From FEN-1191 sp964528845 (lineage in GTDB: Bacteria > Pseudomonadota > Gammaproteobacteria > Steroidobacterales > Steroidobacteraceae), in NCBI GenBank assembly GCA_964528845.1, contig CAZGVE010000003.1, positions 62,001 to 126,000 on the forward strand: a DNA stretch of 64,000 nucleotides. The letters run 5' to 3'. Position 1 is the first letter of the stretch; each line of letters opens with the position of its first letter. The notes below the pieces were generated by a model, which searched no databases, was not told where the DNA came from, and saw only the letters and a program-made list of their open reading frames with translations. Shown here in pieces: positions 25,449 through 35,116 of the stretch. The translations under genes and the position numbers were made by a program.

Positions 25449-28400
25449 ATGCGTTCCACCCGTACCCGCAATATCCTCGCGCGCGCGCTCGCGCCGCTGG
25501 CAGCGCTCGTCTACTTCGCCGCCTCCGGCGTGGCCCTCGCGGCCTCCGCACCGGTCATCGCGGTCGCACAGTATCCGCTGACGATCGTGCTCCCGGCCCA
25601 CCCGCAGGTGCTGCTGGCGGTCGGCAATTCGCAGTCGATGGACGGTGACCTGAGCGGCGCGATCCTGACCGGCGCGGGAGGCCTCGGGGCCGCCTACGCG
25701 GGGCTCAATGCCAGCAGCTCGCCGCTCAACTACACGGTCCCGGTAGGCTTCACGGCGCCGGTCACCGGCACGACTGCCGGCAATTCCGCTCCCTATACGG
25801 TTACGGTCGGCGGTACCCAGTACGACAATTCCGCGAGCCGGTTGAATGTTGCGAAGGCGGGTGTGTCCTCGATCCTGGCCAATTTCCTGTCGGACGCGGA
25901 TTTTGGGCTGATCAGCTACCAGACCAGCGGCAACAACGCCGAGGCGACCTGGGTCTACTACATGAGCCCGCCCGGCGGCTTCACGTTCACGAACCTGCCG
26001 CTGGCCGCCGGCCGCTATGTGGCCAACCCCTGTTTCGGCATCGCGCTGACCAATGCGACCCCGGTGAACACCGCGTGCAAGACGCTCAGCACGCGCTATC
26101 CGCTCATCAACGCGTTCGCGGACATGGCGATCTCGGCCAATAGTGACGATCCGGCGATCAGCGACGTGCTGTACTGGTGTCCGGGCTGCGGTTCGCCGGT
26201 ATTCGTGCAATACAACGGACCCTCGCCGGTCAATCCGTTCACGAGCTTCACGCTGGCCCAGTACAACAGCTACTCGGTGGCCGAGTGCTATAACACCACG
26301 CTCCCGAACATCGGCGGCGGCATCTGCGAGACGCCGACCAATGCCGGATTCGTACCCTATTCGACCGAGGTCATGAACGTCGCGCGCGGCTTCGGCTTCT
26401 ACACGACCGGCGAGACCTCGACTCCGGCCAACGCGACGAGCTGGCCGCCGCTGGTGCCGATGACCTCTGCGGGCGCCACGCCAACCACGGCCAGCGTCAG
26501 TGCGGCCATCAGCACCTTCACGCCGTACCTGGCGCCGGAAACGAATCTGACGAACACGGCCGAGCTGAAGGCGCAGGCGACCCAGTCGCCGATTGCCGGC
26601 CTGCTGAAGGCCTCGCAGAATTATTACACCGCGAAGAATCCGCCATCGTCGAACGGCTGCGCGGCCAACCGCTACGTCGTGCTGGTCACGGACGGCCTGC
26701 CGACCATGGACCTCTCGGGCCGGGCCTGGCCGCCGCTCGGCAGCGCGGCCGCCGCAGGCTATGGCGAGACCGCGACCTTCAACGCCGACGGATCGCTCGG
26801 CTCGACGAACGATCAGGCGCTCACCGACACGATCAGCCAGCTCGGGGTGCTCAAGGCCGCGGGCATCAAGACCTATATCATCGCACTCGGCGCGGGCGTC
26901 GATCCGACCACGATCGCCGGCTCCACGATGACCGCGATGGCGATCGCCGGTGGCACCAGCGCGTATTTCTCGGCGCAGGATGTCGCGACGCTCGATGCCG
27001 ACATGGCGGTGATCCTGGCCAAGATCCTGGCGGAGACGGCCGCCACTTCGGCCGCCTCGGTGAACTCGACCGGCATCAATACCAAGTCGGTCGCGTACCA
27101 GGGCAAGTTCACGACCTCCGATACGAACCAGGACTGGACCGGCGACATGCTCGCCTTCCCGATCAACGCGAGTACCGGCGCGATCAATACCAACCTGTCT
27201 GCATCGCTCTGGTCCGCGGAGACCCAGCTCGACCTGCAAGGCTGGGATCTCGGACGCAAGATCGCAACCTGGGATCCGGTGGCTGGCGCAGGTATACCGT
27301 TCCGCTGGAATCCAAACGTAACGGCGGTAAACGGGATCGCGAGTTCGACCGCGCTGGGCCAGGCGCTGCAAACCTTCGCGCCCGATACCAACGGCCAGGA
27401 TTCGCTGCAGTTCCTGCGTGGCAACAACTCGCTCGAGCTGCGCAATGGCGGTAAGTTCCGCAATCGCACCCATAAGCTCGGCGACATCGTCGACAGCGCG
27501 CCGCTGTATATCGCCGGACCCGCCGGTCCGTGGCAGCAAACCGGCTACATCGGTTTCCAAGGCAGCTATGCCAATCGCGAACCGATGGTCTACGTCGGCG
27601 CGAACGACGGCATGTTGCATGCCTTCGATGCGGCGACGGGCATCGAGAAGTTTGCCTACATACCGCGTGGCGTGTATGGCAACCTCGAGCAGCTCGTGAA
27701 CCCGTACTACAACTCGGTGCATCACTTCTACGTCGATGGCTCGCCGATGGGCGCCGACGTTCAGTTCGCCTCCGACCAGAGCTGGCACACGCTGCTGATC
27801 GGCGGAGAGGCTGCGGGCGGCAACTCGATCTATGCGCTCGACGTGACCGACCCGTCCACTCTCAACACGGAAGTCGCGCTGTCGCAGGCCGTACTGTGGG
27901 ACTTCACCGACGGGAACATGGGCCTGACCTACAGCACGCCGGTGGCGGTGAGCACCGCTGCGGGGTTCGCGATCGTGTTCGGTAATGGCTACGACAGTCC
28001 GAGCAGCAAGCCATTCCTGTATGCGCTGAACCCGCAGAGCGGGGCGATCATGGCGAAGATCGACCTGTGCGGCGCGGTGCCGAGCGCCTGCAACCTGTCG
28101 GCGGCCAACGGGCTCTCGAACGTCGCGGCCATGAACTCCAGCGGCCTGCTGTCGCGGCCGTCCAACGTGATCTACGCGGGTGACCTGCAGGGCAACCTGT
28201 GGCGCGTGGATATCTCGAATTCGAATCCCGCCAACTGGACCGTCAGCGTACTGTTCCAGGCGCGTGATTCGGCGGGCAACCCGCAGCCGATCACGGTGCA
28301 GCCTGCCTTGAGCCTCAATCCGCTGGTACCGTCGTTGAAGGGATCGATGGTCTACTTCGGGACCGGGGAGTTCCTGTCCGTCGCGGACCTGAGCAATGCC

Positions 28401-29027
28401 CAGACGCAGACGGTCTACGGAATCTATGACTCCGGTACGCCGCCGGTAAGCCCGCTGACGCGCGCGCAGCTGACGCAGCAGACCATGAGCAGCGTCGCGG
28501 TGACGACCACCGCTGGTTACTCGACCGCGATACGGCTGCTGTCGGGCAACCCGGTCATCCTGCCGGCCACCAAAGGCTGGTTCGTGGACCTCTCACTGGT
28601 TGCCGGTGAGCGCGTGGTGACCGATCCGTCGCTGTTCAATGGTACGCTGCAGCTGACCACGTACCAGCCCAATTCCAACCCCTGCGTCGCGGGTGGCCAG
28701 GCCTGGTACATGGTGTTCAACTACGCCACGGGTGGTGCCACGACCGTGGCGCAGTTCGACTGGAATGGGAACTCCTCGGTGACCAGCGCCGACCTGTACA
28801 TGGGCAATACCGTCGCGGGCGTCTCGCTCGGGACCGCTTATGCTGCGGCACCGAAGCTGATCACGGGCGCGGGCAGCGCGGTCGCCTACACGACCACCGG
28901 CGCCGGCGAGCAGACCACCGGACCCAACGCCGGGACCTGTACCGCGATACCCGGAACGACCAGCTGCATCCCGAGCTGGACCAACACCGACAGCAATGCC
29001 CATGGGGCATGGCAGGAGATACGATGA
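25449..29027 (+). CDS. pilY1: Pilus tip adhesin/assembly protein PilY1
   Basis: 1192 residues from ATG 25449. Signal peptide (about 1-34). N-terminal von Willebrand A-like domain, in which the first metal-site motif reads GNSQSMDG instead of the usual DxSxS, so its first Asp is lost. The C-terminal beta-propeller is canonical: VYVGANDGMLHAFDAATG, the IPRGVYGNL segment and LIGGEAAGGNSIYALDVTDP. A calcium-binding loop DWNGNSSVTSAD lies near the C-terminus; such a loop controls pilus extension in P. aeruginosa. Sits between pilX and a PilY2-like gene, the standard order. Confidence 0.94.
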   Translation: MRSTRTRNILARALAPLAALVYFAASGVALAASAPVIAVAQYPLTIVLPAHPQVLLAVGNSQSMDGDLSGAILTGAGGLGAAYAGLNASSSPLNYTVPVGFTAPVTGTTAGNSAPYTVTVGGTQYDNSASRLNVAKAGVSSILANFLSDADFGLISYQTSGNNAEATWVYYMSPPGGFTFTNLPLAAGRYVANPCFGIALTNATPVNTACKTLSTRYPLINAFADMAISANSDDPAISDVLYWCPGCGSPVFVQYNGPSPVNPFTSFTLAQYNSYSVAECYNTTLPNIGGGICETPTNAGFVPYSTEVMNVARGFGFYTTGETSTPANATSWPPLVPMTSAGATPTTASVSAAISTFTPYLAPETNLTNTAELKAQATQSPIAGLLKASQNYYTAKNPPSSNGCAANRYVVLVTDGLPTMDLSGRAWPPLGSAAAAGYGETATFNADGSLGSTNDQALTDTISQLGVLKAAGIKTYIIALGAGVDPTTIAGSTMTAMAIAGGTSAYFSAQDVATLDADMAVILAKILAETAATSAASVNSTGINTKSVAYQGKFTTSDTNQDWTGDMLAFPINASTGAINTNLSASLWSAETQLDLQGWDLGRKIATWDPVAGAGIPFRWNPNVTAVNGIASSTALGQALQTFAPDTNGQDSLQFLRGNNSLELRNGGKFRNRTHKLGDIVDSAPLYIAGPAGPWQQTGYIGFQGSYANREPMVYVGANDGMLHAFDAATGIEKFAYIPRGVYGNLEQLVNPYYNSVHHFYVDGSPMGADVQFASDQSWHTLLIGGEAAGGNSIYALDVTDPSTLNTEVALSQAVLWDFTDGNMGLTYSTPVAVSTAAGFAIVFGNGYDSPSSKPFLYALNPQSGAIMAKIDLCGAVPSACNLSAANGLSNVAAMNSSGLLSRPSNVIYAGDLQGNLWRVDISNSNPANWTVSVLFQARDSAGNPQPITVQPALSLNPLVPSLKGSMVYFGTGEFLSVADLSNAQTQTVYGIYDSGTPPVSPLTRAQLTQQTMSSVAVTTTAGYSTAIRLLSGNPVILPATKGWFVDLSLVAGERVVTDPSLFNGTLQLTTYQPNSNPCVAGGQAWYMVFNYATGGATTVAQFDWNGNSSVTSADLYMGNTVAGVSLGTAYAAAPKLITGAGSAVAYTTTGAGEQTTGPNAGTCTAIPGTTSCIPSWTNTDSNAHGAWQEIR

Positions 29028-29368
29028 TGCGCAATATGCATGCACTCAGGAATGCCGGGCTTGCGCTCGCGCTGATCGGATCCGCAGCCCTCACCGGCGC
29101 GCTGCTCGCCGGGCCAGCCTCTGCCAGCACGATCCGCCAGGCCCAGGTGGTCGGACACGTGACCGCGATCGCCGGCAACGCGGCGATCAGCGTCGACGGA
29201 CGCCAGTACCTGATCGGTGCCGGCACGCTGGCCTACCAGAGCGTCGGCGCCATCCACATCGGCGACATGGTCTCGCTGGTGTTCGACGGGCCGCCGAGCT
29301 CTTCGGCCTCGCATGTGGTGCTGATCCAGGCGCTGCCCGGCGGACAGGCTGCCTCCAGTGGCCAGTAG
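29024..29368 (+). CDS. Small secreted PilY2-like protein
   Basis: 114 residues with a signal peptide ending near GPASA and a single small beta-rich domain (QVVGHVTAIAGNAAISVDGRQ...AIHIGDMVSLVFDG). I do not recognise a named domain, but the size, the export signal and the position between pilY1 and pilE are exactly those of PilY2 in P. aeruginosa. Start fixed by the ATGA overlap with pilY1 and a CAGGAG ribosome site. pilE starts 11 bases before its end. Functional equivalence is an inference from position. Confidence 0.75.
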   Translation: MMRNMHALRNAGLALALIGSAALTGALLAGPASASTIRQAQVVGHVTAIAGNAAISVDGRQYLIGAGTLAYQSVGAIHIGDMVSLVFDGPPSSSASHVVLIQALPGGQAASSGQ

Positions 29369-29828
29369 CGCGCCCTTAAGGTTGCGCCGGGGCCGAGGGC
29401 GGCGCTCGGGCGGCTTCACGCTGGTGGAGATGATGGTCACGGTCGCGATCGTCGGCATCCTGGCCTCGATCGCGTGGCCGTCGTACCAGCAGTCCGTGAT
29501 GCAGGGCCGGCGTACCGACGCGATCCAGTCGATCACGTACTATCGGCAGGCGCTCGAGCGCTGCTATTCGCAGAATTTCACGTACCTGAATGCCGCGGCG
29601 ACGCCGTGCCCGGCGGCGACCGGCGCCAATGTTGCCTCGACCAACGGCTACTACGCGATCAGTTTCCCGACATTGAATGCGACCCAGTACACGATCCAGG
29701 CCGCTCCGCAGGGTACGCAGGTGAACGACAAGCAGTGCCAGGTCATGACCGTGAACCAGAGTGGACAGACCGCGGCCACGGATGCAGGTGGCGCCAACAC
29801 CACGATAGCCTGCTGGGGCACGAACTAG
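29358..29828 (+). CDS. pilE: Type IV pilin PilE
   Basis: 156 residues. Basic leader ending GRRSGG, cleaved before FTLVEMMVTVAIVGILASIA (Glu5 present). The conserved PilE continuation AWPSYQQSVMQGRRTDAIQ is present, and Cys residues (CYSQ, TPCP, DKQCQV, IACW) could form two disulfides. GTG start overlapping the previous gene by 11 bases. Last gene of the minor-pilin operon; aroK follows 42 bp later. Confidence 0.93.
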   Translation: MASSAPLRLRRGRGRRSGGFTLVEMMVTVAIVGILASIAWPSYQQSVMQGRRTDAIQSITYYRQALERCYSQNFTYLNAAATPCPAATGANVASTNGYYAISFPTLNATQYTIQAAPQGTQVNDKQCQVMTVNQSGQTAATDAGGANTTIACWGTN

Positions 29829-29870
29829 CGTCTGGTTTATGATCGCGCCCGGGTAGCCGACTCCCGGGCC

Positions 29871-30401
29871 ATGGTGACGCAGCAGAACATCTTCCTGATC
29901 GGACCGATGGGCTCCGGCAAGACCGCGGTCGGCCGCCATCTCGCCCGGCTGCTGGACCGGCCGTTCATCGACAGCGACCACGAGATCGAGCTGCGCACCG
30001 GCGCGGACATCCCGCTGATCTTCGAGCGCGAGGGCGAAGCCGGTTTCCGGGCGCGCGAGCGCGAGATCATCGCGGAGCTCACGGCACGCGACGGGATCGT
30101 GCTCGCGACCGGCGGCGGCGCGATCCTGAACGCCGACAGCCGCCACGATCTGGCGAGCCGCGGCTGGGTCGTCTATCTCGAGACCTCGGTGGCGCAGCAG
30201 GCCGAGCGCGCCGGGCGAACCAGGCACCGGCCGCTGCTGGCCGGGCGTGTCCCGGAAGAGCGGCTGGCGGAGCTGATGCAGCAGCGCGAGCCGTTGTACC
30301 GCGAGATCGCGGACATGGTCACCTCGACCGACCGGCGCCGGGTGAATGCGGTCGCCGAGCTGATCCTGCAGGAATTCCGCGCCCGCGTTGCCCCGCCTTG
30401 A
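29871..30401 (+). CDS. aroK: Shikimate kinase
   Basis: 176 residues. Phosphorylates shikimate in the aromatic amino-acid pathway. P-loop GPMGSGKTAVG (residues 11-21), shikimate-binding DSDHEIELRTG, and GGGAIL; LID region RHRPLLAG. The ATG at 29871 has no obvious ribosome site and is preceded by the hairpin GCCCGGG/CCCGGGC (29847-29869). aroB follows after 69 bp, the usual aroK-aroB order linked to pil genes in gammaproteobacteria. Confidence 0.95.
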   Translation: MVTQQNIFLIGPMGSGKTAVGRHLARLLDRPFIDSDHEIELRTGADIPLIFEREGEAGFRAREREIIAELTARDGIVLATGGGAILNADSRHDLASRGWVVYLETSVAQQAERAGRTRHRPLLAGRVPEERLAELMQQREPLYREIADMVTSTDRRRVNAVAELILQEFRARVAPP

Positions 30402-30470
30402 GCCTGCACGCAGCCGGCCCTGAGCGGCGCGCAAAGCCACGTATACTGCCGCTTCCGACGGTATCCAAAA

Positions 30471-31547
30471 ATGCAGACATTGCATGTCAGCCTGGGCGAG
30501 CGTTCGTACCCGATCCTGATCGGGGACGGGCTGCTGCACGAACCCGCTCTGCTCGCCGGGCAGATTGCAGGGCGCGACGTACTTCTGGTCAGCAATACCG
30601 TGGTGGCGCCGCTGTACGCACCGCGGCTCAAGGAGGCGCTGACCGGGCGTCGCATCGTCGAAGTCGTACTGGCCGATGGCGAGCAGCACAAGACGCTCGC
30701 GACCGCCGCACGCGTGTTCGACACGCTGATCGCGAATCGCTGCGGCCGCGATGTCACCGTGGTCGCGCTCGGCGGCGGTGTGGTCGGAGACCTGGCCGGC
30801 TTCGCGGCCGCGTGCTATCAGCGCGGCGTCGCGCTGGTGCAGGTGCCTACGACACTGCTGGCACAGGTCGACTCCTCGGTCGGCGGCAAGACGGCGGTCA
30901 ATCACCCGGGCGGCAAGAACATGATCGGCGCGTTCCACCAGCCGCGCGCCGTGATCGCCGATACCGCGGTGCTCGCGAGCCTGCCGCCGCGCGAGCTGCG
31001 CGCCGGGTTGGCCGAGGTGATCAAGTACGGCTTGATATGGGACGAGGCGTTCTTCGACTGGATCGAGGCACACCTCGACGCGCTGCTGGCGCGCGACGCC
31101 CCCGCACTGGGCCACGCGATCCATCGCTCGTGCGCGATCAAGGCCGAGATCGTGAGCCGCGACGAGCGCGAGCAGGGCGAGCGCGCATTCCTGAATCTCG
31201 GGCACACCTTCGGCCATGCGATCGAGGCGGCGACCGGCTACACCGCGTGGCTGCATGGTGAGGCCGTCGGCACCGGACTGCTGATCGCGGCGGATCTTTC
31301 GGCCAGGCTCGGCATGCTCGATCAGCGCGTGGTCGGGCGGCTGCATGCGCTGCTGCAGCGCGCCGGGCTCCCGGTCGCCGCGCCAAGGATCGGTGCCGCG
31401 CGCGCACTGGATTACATGCGGCTCGACAAGAAGGTCCAGTCCGGCCGGGTGCGTCTGGTGCTGCTCTCAGGTCTGGGCCGCAGCCTCGTCACCGGTGAGT
31501 ATCCGGATGGCGCACTCGACGCGACGCTCGCGGCGCATTTCGGATGA
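30471..31547 (+). CDS. aroB: 3-dehydroquinate synthase
   Basis: 358 residues, normal length. Converts DAHP to 3-dehydroquinate using NAD and a divalent metal. NAD-binding GGGVVGDLAGFAA, substrate loop PTTLLAQVDSSVGGKTAVNH, metal-binding Glu in GLAEVIKYG and the His pair in LNLGHTFGHAIEA and WLHGEAV. Its stop overlaps the dGTPase start by 4 bases (ATGA). Confidence 0.97.
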   Translation: MQTLHVSLGERSYPILIGDGLLHEPALLAGQIAGRDVLLVSNTVVAPLYAPRLKEALTGRRIVEVVLADGEQHKTLATAARVFDTLIANRCGRDVTVVALGGGVVGDLAGFAAACYQRGVALVQVPTTLLAQVDSSVGGKTAVNHPGGKNMIGAFHQPRAVIADTAVLASLPPRELRAGLAEVIKYGLIWDEAFFDWIEAHLDALLARDAPALGHAIHRSCAIKAEIVSRDEREQGERAFLNLGHTFGHAIEAATGYTAWLHGEAVGTGLLIAADLSARLGMLDQRVVGRLHALLQRAGLPVAAPRIGAARALDYMRLDKKVQSGRVRLVLLSGLGRSLVTGEYPDGALDATLAAHFG

Positions 31548-32707
31548 GCGCGCTGACACCCGCGTTGGCACCCTACGCCGCGGACGAGCGCCGCTCGCGC
31601 GGCCGGCGCCATGCCGAGCCGCCGCCGCAATACCGCTCGGAGTACCAGCGCGACCGCGACCGGATCATCCACTCCGGCGCGTTTCGCCGTCTGGCCTACA
31701 AGACCCAGGTGTTCGTCAACCACGAGGGCGACCTGTACCGCACGCGGGTGACGCACTCCATCGAAGTCGCGCAGATCGGCCGATCGATCGCGAATGCACT
31801 GGCGCTCAACGAAACGCTGACCGAGGCGATCGCGCTCGCGCACGATCTCGGTCATACGCCGTTCGGACACGCGGGACAGGATGCACTCAATGAATGCCTG
31901 CTCGATCACGGTGGGTTCGAACACAATCTGCAGTCACTGCGCACCGTGGATGAGCTCGAGGAACGCTATGCCGCATTCCCCGGTCTGAACCTGACCTTCG
32001 AATGCCGCGAGGGCATCCTCAAGCACTGCTCGCCGGCCAGGGCACGTGAGCTGGGTGAGCTGGGCGAGCGCTTTCTGGCGCGGCGCCAGCCTGGCCTCGA
32101 GGCACAGCTCGCGAATCTCGCCGATGAGATCGCGTACAACAACCACGACATCGACGATGGCATCCGGGCAGGATTGATCAGTCTCGAGGATGCGGCCGAG
32201 GTGCCTCTGGTACGGCGCCAGTTCGAACAGGTGCTGCAGCTTTACCCGCAGCTGCAGGGTCGCCGGCGCGTGCACGAGACCGTGCGGCGCATCGTCAACG
32301 AGGTCGTCGTCGATGTGATCGAATCGAGCGTTGCGCGGATCGAGGCCTCCGGGGTCGCAGATATCGAGCAGGTCCGGAGCCGTGACCGCCCGCTGATCGG
32401 CATGAGCGAAGCCATGCAGGCGCAGCATCTGGAACTCAAGCGTTTCCTGCTCGAGCACGTCTACCGGCACCAGCGCGTGCTGCGTATGACGATGAAGGCG
32501 CGGCGCGTCGTCCAGCAGCTGTTCGAGGCGCTGGCCGGCGATATCCGGCTGCTGCCCGCGGAATACCGCGAAGCGGCGGAGCGCGCCGCGCAGCGCGGCG
32601 GCGAGACCGGGCGTCTGCGCATCGTGGCGGACTACATCGCCGGCATGACCGACCGGTATGCGATCCTCGAGCATCAGCGCCTGTTCGACCCCGCCGAGCG
32701 TACCTGA
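31544..32707 (+). CDS. dgt: dGTPase-like HD-domain triphosphohydrolase
   Basis: 387 residues. HD metal motif: RVTHSIEV (first His), IALAHDLGHTPFGHAGQD (HD pair) and EIAYNNHDIDDG. FRRLAYKTQVFVN is the family's N-terminal signature. Proteins of this class cleave dGTP (or other dNTPs) to nucleoside and triphosphate and influence dNTP pools. The length matches the type 2 subfamily (about 380-400) rather than E. coli Dgt (505). Overlaps aroB by 4 bases; pyrF begins 3 bp after its end. Confidence 0.92.
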   Translation: MSALTPALAPYAADERRSRGRRHAEPPPQYRSEYQRDRDRIIHSGAFRRLAYKTQVFVNHEGDLYRTRVTHSIEVAQIGRSIANALALNETLTEAIALAHDLGHTPFGHAGQDALNECLLDHGGFEHNLQSLRTVDELEERYAAFPGLNLTFECREGILKHCSPARARELGELGERFLARRQPGLEAQLANLADEIAYNNHDIDDGIRAGLISLEDAAEVPLVRRQFEQVLQLYPQLQGRRRVHETVRRIVNEVVVDVIESSVARIEASGVADIEQVRSRDRPLIGMSEAMQAQHLELKRFLLEHVYRHQRVLRMTMKARRVVQQLFEALAGDIRLLPAEYREAAERAAQRGGETGRLRIVADYIAGMTDRYAILEHQRLFDPAERT

Positions 32708-32710
32708 GGA

Positions 32711-33445
32711 ATGCCGATGTCTGCAGCACGACCGATCCCCGCCCGCGAGCGCCTGATCTTCGCGCTCGATGTTCCCGACGCCACCGCTGCGCGCGGCCTC
32801 GTCGAGCGACTCGGCGACTCGGTGCGTTTCTACAAGCTCGGACTCGAGCTGTTCATGGCCGGCGGCTACTTCGAGCTGCTCGACTGGATGGCCGCGCGGG
32901 ACCTGCGGCTGTTCGTCGACCTGAAATTCTTCGACATTCCCGCCACGGTCGCCGCGGCGGTGCGCCAGCTGCATGGCCGGGGGGTCAGTTTCACGACCGT
33001 GCACGGCAACCAGTCCATCATGGAGGCTGCGGCGGCGGCCAAGGGCGACGTGGGTGTGCTCGCGGTCACGGTGCTCACGAGCCTGGATCGCGGGGACCTG
33101 CTCGACCTCGGCTTCCAGTGCGATGTCGAACAGCTTGTGCTCTCGCGTGCGCGGCGCGCGCTCGAGGCGGGATGCGATGGAGTGGTCGCCTCGGCGCTCG
33201 AGTCGCGTGCGATGCGCGCCGCACTCGGAGCCAAGCTGCTGGTCGTGACCCCCGGCGTGCGGCCGGTGGACAACCGCCCAGTCGACGACCAGAAGCGCGT
33301 GGTGTCGGTTCCGCAGGCCTTCGAGTATGGAGCGGACTATATTGTCGTCGGCCGGCCGATCCGCGACGCGGCCGACCCCAGGGCGGCTGCAGAGGCGATT
33401 CAGCAGCAGATCGCCGTTGCGCTGGAGCCCTCAGCGCCCGGCTGA
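32711..33445 (+). CDS. pyrF: Orotidine 5'-phosphate decarboxylase
   Basis: 244 residues. Last step of UMP synthesis. N-terminal LIFALDVPD, the catalytic Asp-Lys-Asp segment LFVDLKFFDIPATV, and the C-terminal phosphate site TPGVRP and YIVVGRPI are all present. Start ATG 32711 (or 32717 six bases on). Its 3' end overlaps that of the convergent fadD by 15 bases. Context with aroB and dgt is a general metabolic cluster. Confidence 0.96.
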   Translation: MPMSAARPIPARERLIFALDVPDATAARGLVERLGDSVRFYKLGLELFMAGGYFELLDWMAARDLRLFVDLKFFDIPATVAAAVRQLHGRGVSFTTVHGNQSIMEAAAAAKGDVGVLAVTVLTSLDRGDLLDLGFQCDVEQLVLSRARRALEAGCDGVVASALESRAMRAALGAKLLVVTPGVRPVDNRPVDDQKRVVSVPQAFEYGADYIVVGRPIRDAADPRAAAEAIQQQIAVALEPSAPG

Positions 33446-35116
33446 CAGGCCCGCGAGTTCATCGCGCAGCGCACGCCGCAGGATCTTGCCGACGTTGGTC
33501 TTGGGCAATGCGTCGCGGAAGTAGATGTGCTGCGGGCGCTTGTAGCCGGTCAGGTGCCGGTGGCAGTGCTCGCGCACCGCCGCCTCGGTCAGTCCAGGGT
33601 CCTTGCGCACGATGAACAGGGCGACGACCTCGCCGGAATGCTCGTCGGGCTCGGCAACCGCGGCGACCTCGAGCACGCCGGGGCAACGCGCCACCACGTC
33701 CTCGATCTCGTTCGGGTATACCTTGAACCCGGAGACGATGATCATGTCCTTCTTGCGGTCCTCGATGAATACGAAGCCATGTTCGTCGATACGCCCGATG
33801 TCGCCGGTGCGCAGCCAGCCGCCCGGCAGCATCACGTGCGCCGTCTCCTCGGGACGCTGCCAGTAGCCGCGCATCACCTGCGGACCCTTCAGGCAGATCT
33901 CCCCTACCGCGCCGATGCCGAGATCGGCTCCAGCTTCGTCGCGGATCGTGATCTCGGTGGAAGGCAGCGGCAGACCGATCGCCCCGTTGAACGCCGCGTC
34001 GGGACCGACCAGCTTGCTGCAGCAGCCGACCGGAGACGCCTCGGTCAGGCCCCAGCCCTGCGTCACGTGACATCCCGTCAGCTCGAGCCAGCGCTGCGCG
34101 ACCGAGCTCTGCAGTGCCATGCCGCCCGCGATGGTCGCGACCAGCCGCGAGAAGTCCACCTGCTCGAAGCCTGGGGTGTGCATCAGCGCATTGAACAGCG
34201 TGTTCACGCCCATGAAGAACATCGGCGGATACGAGCGCAGCTGGCGCACGAAATCCGGGAAGTCCCGCGGATTGATGATCATCAGCCCGGTGCCGCCGAG
34301 CGAGGTGAACAGCAGGCAGTTGGCGGTGAGCGAAAACACATGGTAGAGCGGCAGCGCACACACGAAGGTGACGTGCTCGAGCGCAACCTGCTGGAACCAG
34401 GCGCGGCACTGCAGGATGTTCGCGACCATGTTGCCGTGCGTGAGCATCGCGCCCTTCGGGCCCCCGGTCGTGCCACCGGTGTACTGCAGATAGGCCAGGT
34501 CCTCGTGCCCCAGTTCGACCGGCTGCAGCGTCATCGCGCTGCCGGCGGCGAGCACCGCGCTGAAGCGATGCGCGCCGGGAATGTTCCAGTGCGGCACCTT
34601 CTTCTGGACATGCCGCAGCACGAAATTCACGACCATTCCCTTCGGGGCGCGCAGCAGATCCCCCACGCCGGTGACGATGACCGCCCGCACGCTGGTGGCC
34701 GGCAACGCCGCTTGCAGCGTCGCGGCGAAGTTCTCGAGCACGACCACCGCGACCGCGCCGCTGTCCTTGAGCTGCACGACGAGCTCCTCGGCCGTGTAGA
34801 GCGGATTGGTATTGACGACGGTGAGCCCGGCGCGCAGCGCACCGAACATCGCGATCGGATACTGCATCAGGTTCGGCAGCATGATCGCGATGCGATCCCC
34901 GCGCTGGAAGCCGGCGCGCTGCAGCCAGGCGCCGAAGGCGGCGGAGCGCGCGTCGAGCGTGCGGTAGCTGATCGTGCTGCCCATGCTGCGATAGGCGATG
35001 CGCTCGGCGTAGCGTACGCAGGCGGCCTCGATGAGGGCCTTGAGTGATCCGAATTCCGACGGGTCGATGTCGGCCGGCATGCCGGCCGGATAGCGTGCCA
35101 GCCAGAATCTATCCAT
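33431..35116 (-). CDS. fadD: Long-chain fatty acid--CoA ligase
   Basis: 561 residues, the FadD length. AMP-binding motif YTGGTTGGPKGAML, the VTQGWGLTEASPVG acyl-adenylate motif, and the C-terminal LRTGDIGRIDEHGFVFIEDRKKDMIIVSGFKVYPNEIE. The last conserved Lys lies in PKTNVGKILRR. Activates exogenous fatty acids for beta-oxidation or membrane use. Overlaps tesA at its 5' end by 8 bases, so the two are probably one transcript. Lipid turnover by TesA and CoA activation by FadD fit together. Confidence 0.94.
   Translation of the reverse strand: MDRFWLARYPAGMPADIDPSEFGSLKALIEAACVRYAERIAYRSMGSTISYRTLDARSAAFGAWLQRAGFQRGDRIAIMLPNLMQYPIAMFGALRAGLTVVNTNPLYTAEELVVQLKDSGAVAVVVLENFAATLQAALPATSVRAVIVTGVGDLLRAPKGMVVNFVLRHVQKKVPHWNIPGAHRFSAVLAAGSAMTLQPVELGHEDLAYLQYTGGTTGGPKGAMLTHGNMVANILQCRAWFQQVALEHVTFVCALPLYHVFSLTANCLLFTSLGGTGLMIINPRDFPDFVRQLRSYPPMFFMGVNTLFNALMHTPGFEQVDFSRLVATIAGGMALQSSVAQRWLELTGCHVTQGWGLTEASPVGCCSKLVGPDAAFNGAIGLPLPSTEITIRDEAGADLGIGAVGEICLKGPQVMRGYWQRPEETAHVMLPGGWLRTGDIGRIDEHGFVFIEDRKKDMIIVSGFKVYPNEIEDVVARCPGVLEVAAVAEPDEHSGEVVALFIVRKDPGLTEAAVREHCHRHLTGYKRPQHIYFRDALPKTNVGKILRRALRDELAGLSAGR

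Noticed and set aside
25428..27788. A 786-codon open frame on the minus strand opposite pilY1
   Set aside because: It is a GC-rich antisense shadow: Arg/Gly/Asp-rich text with no domain, while the plus strand encodes a canonical PilY1.
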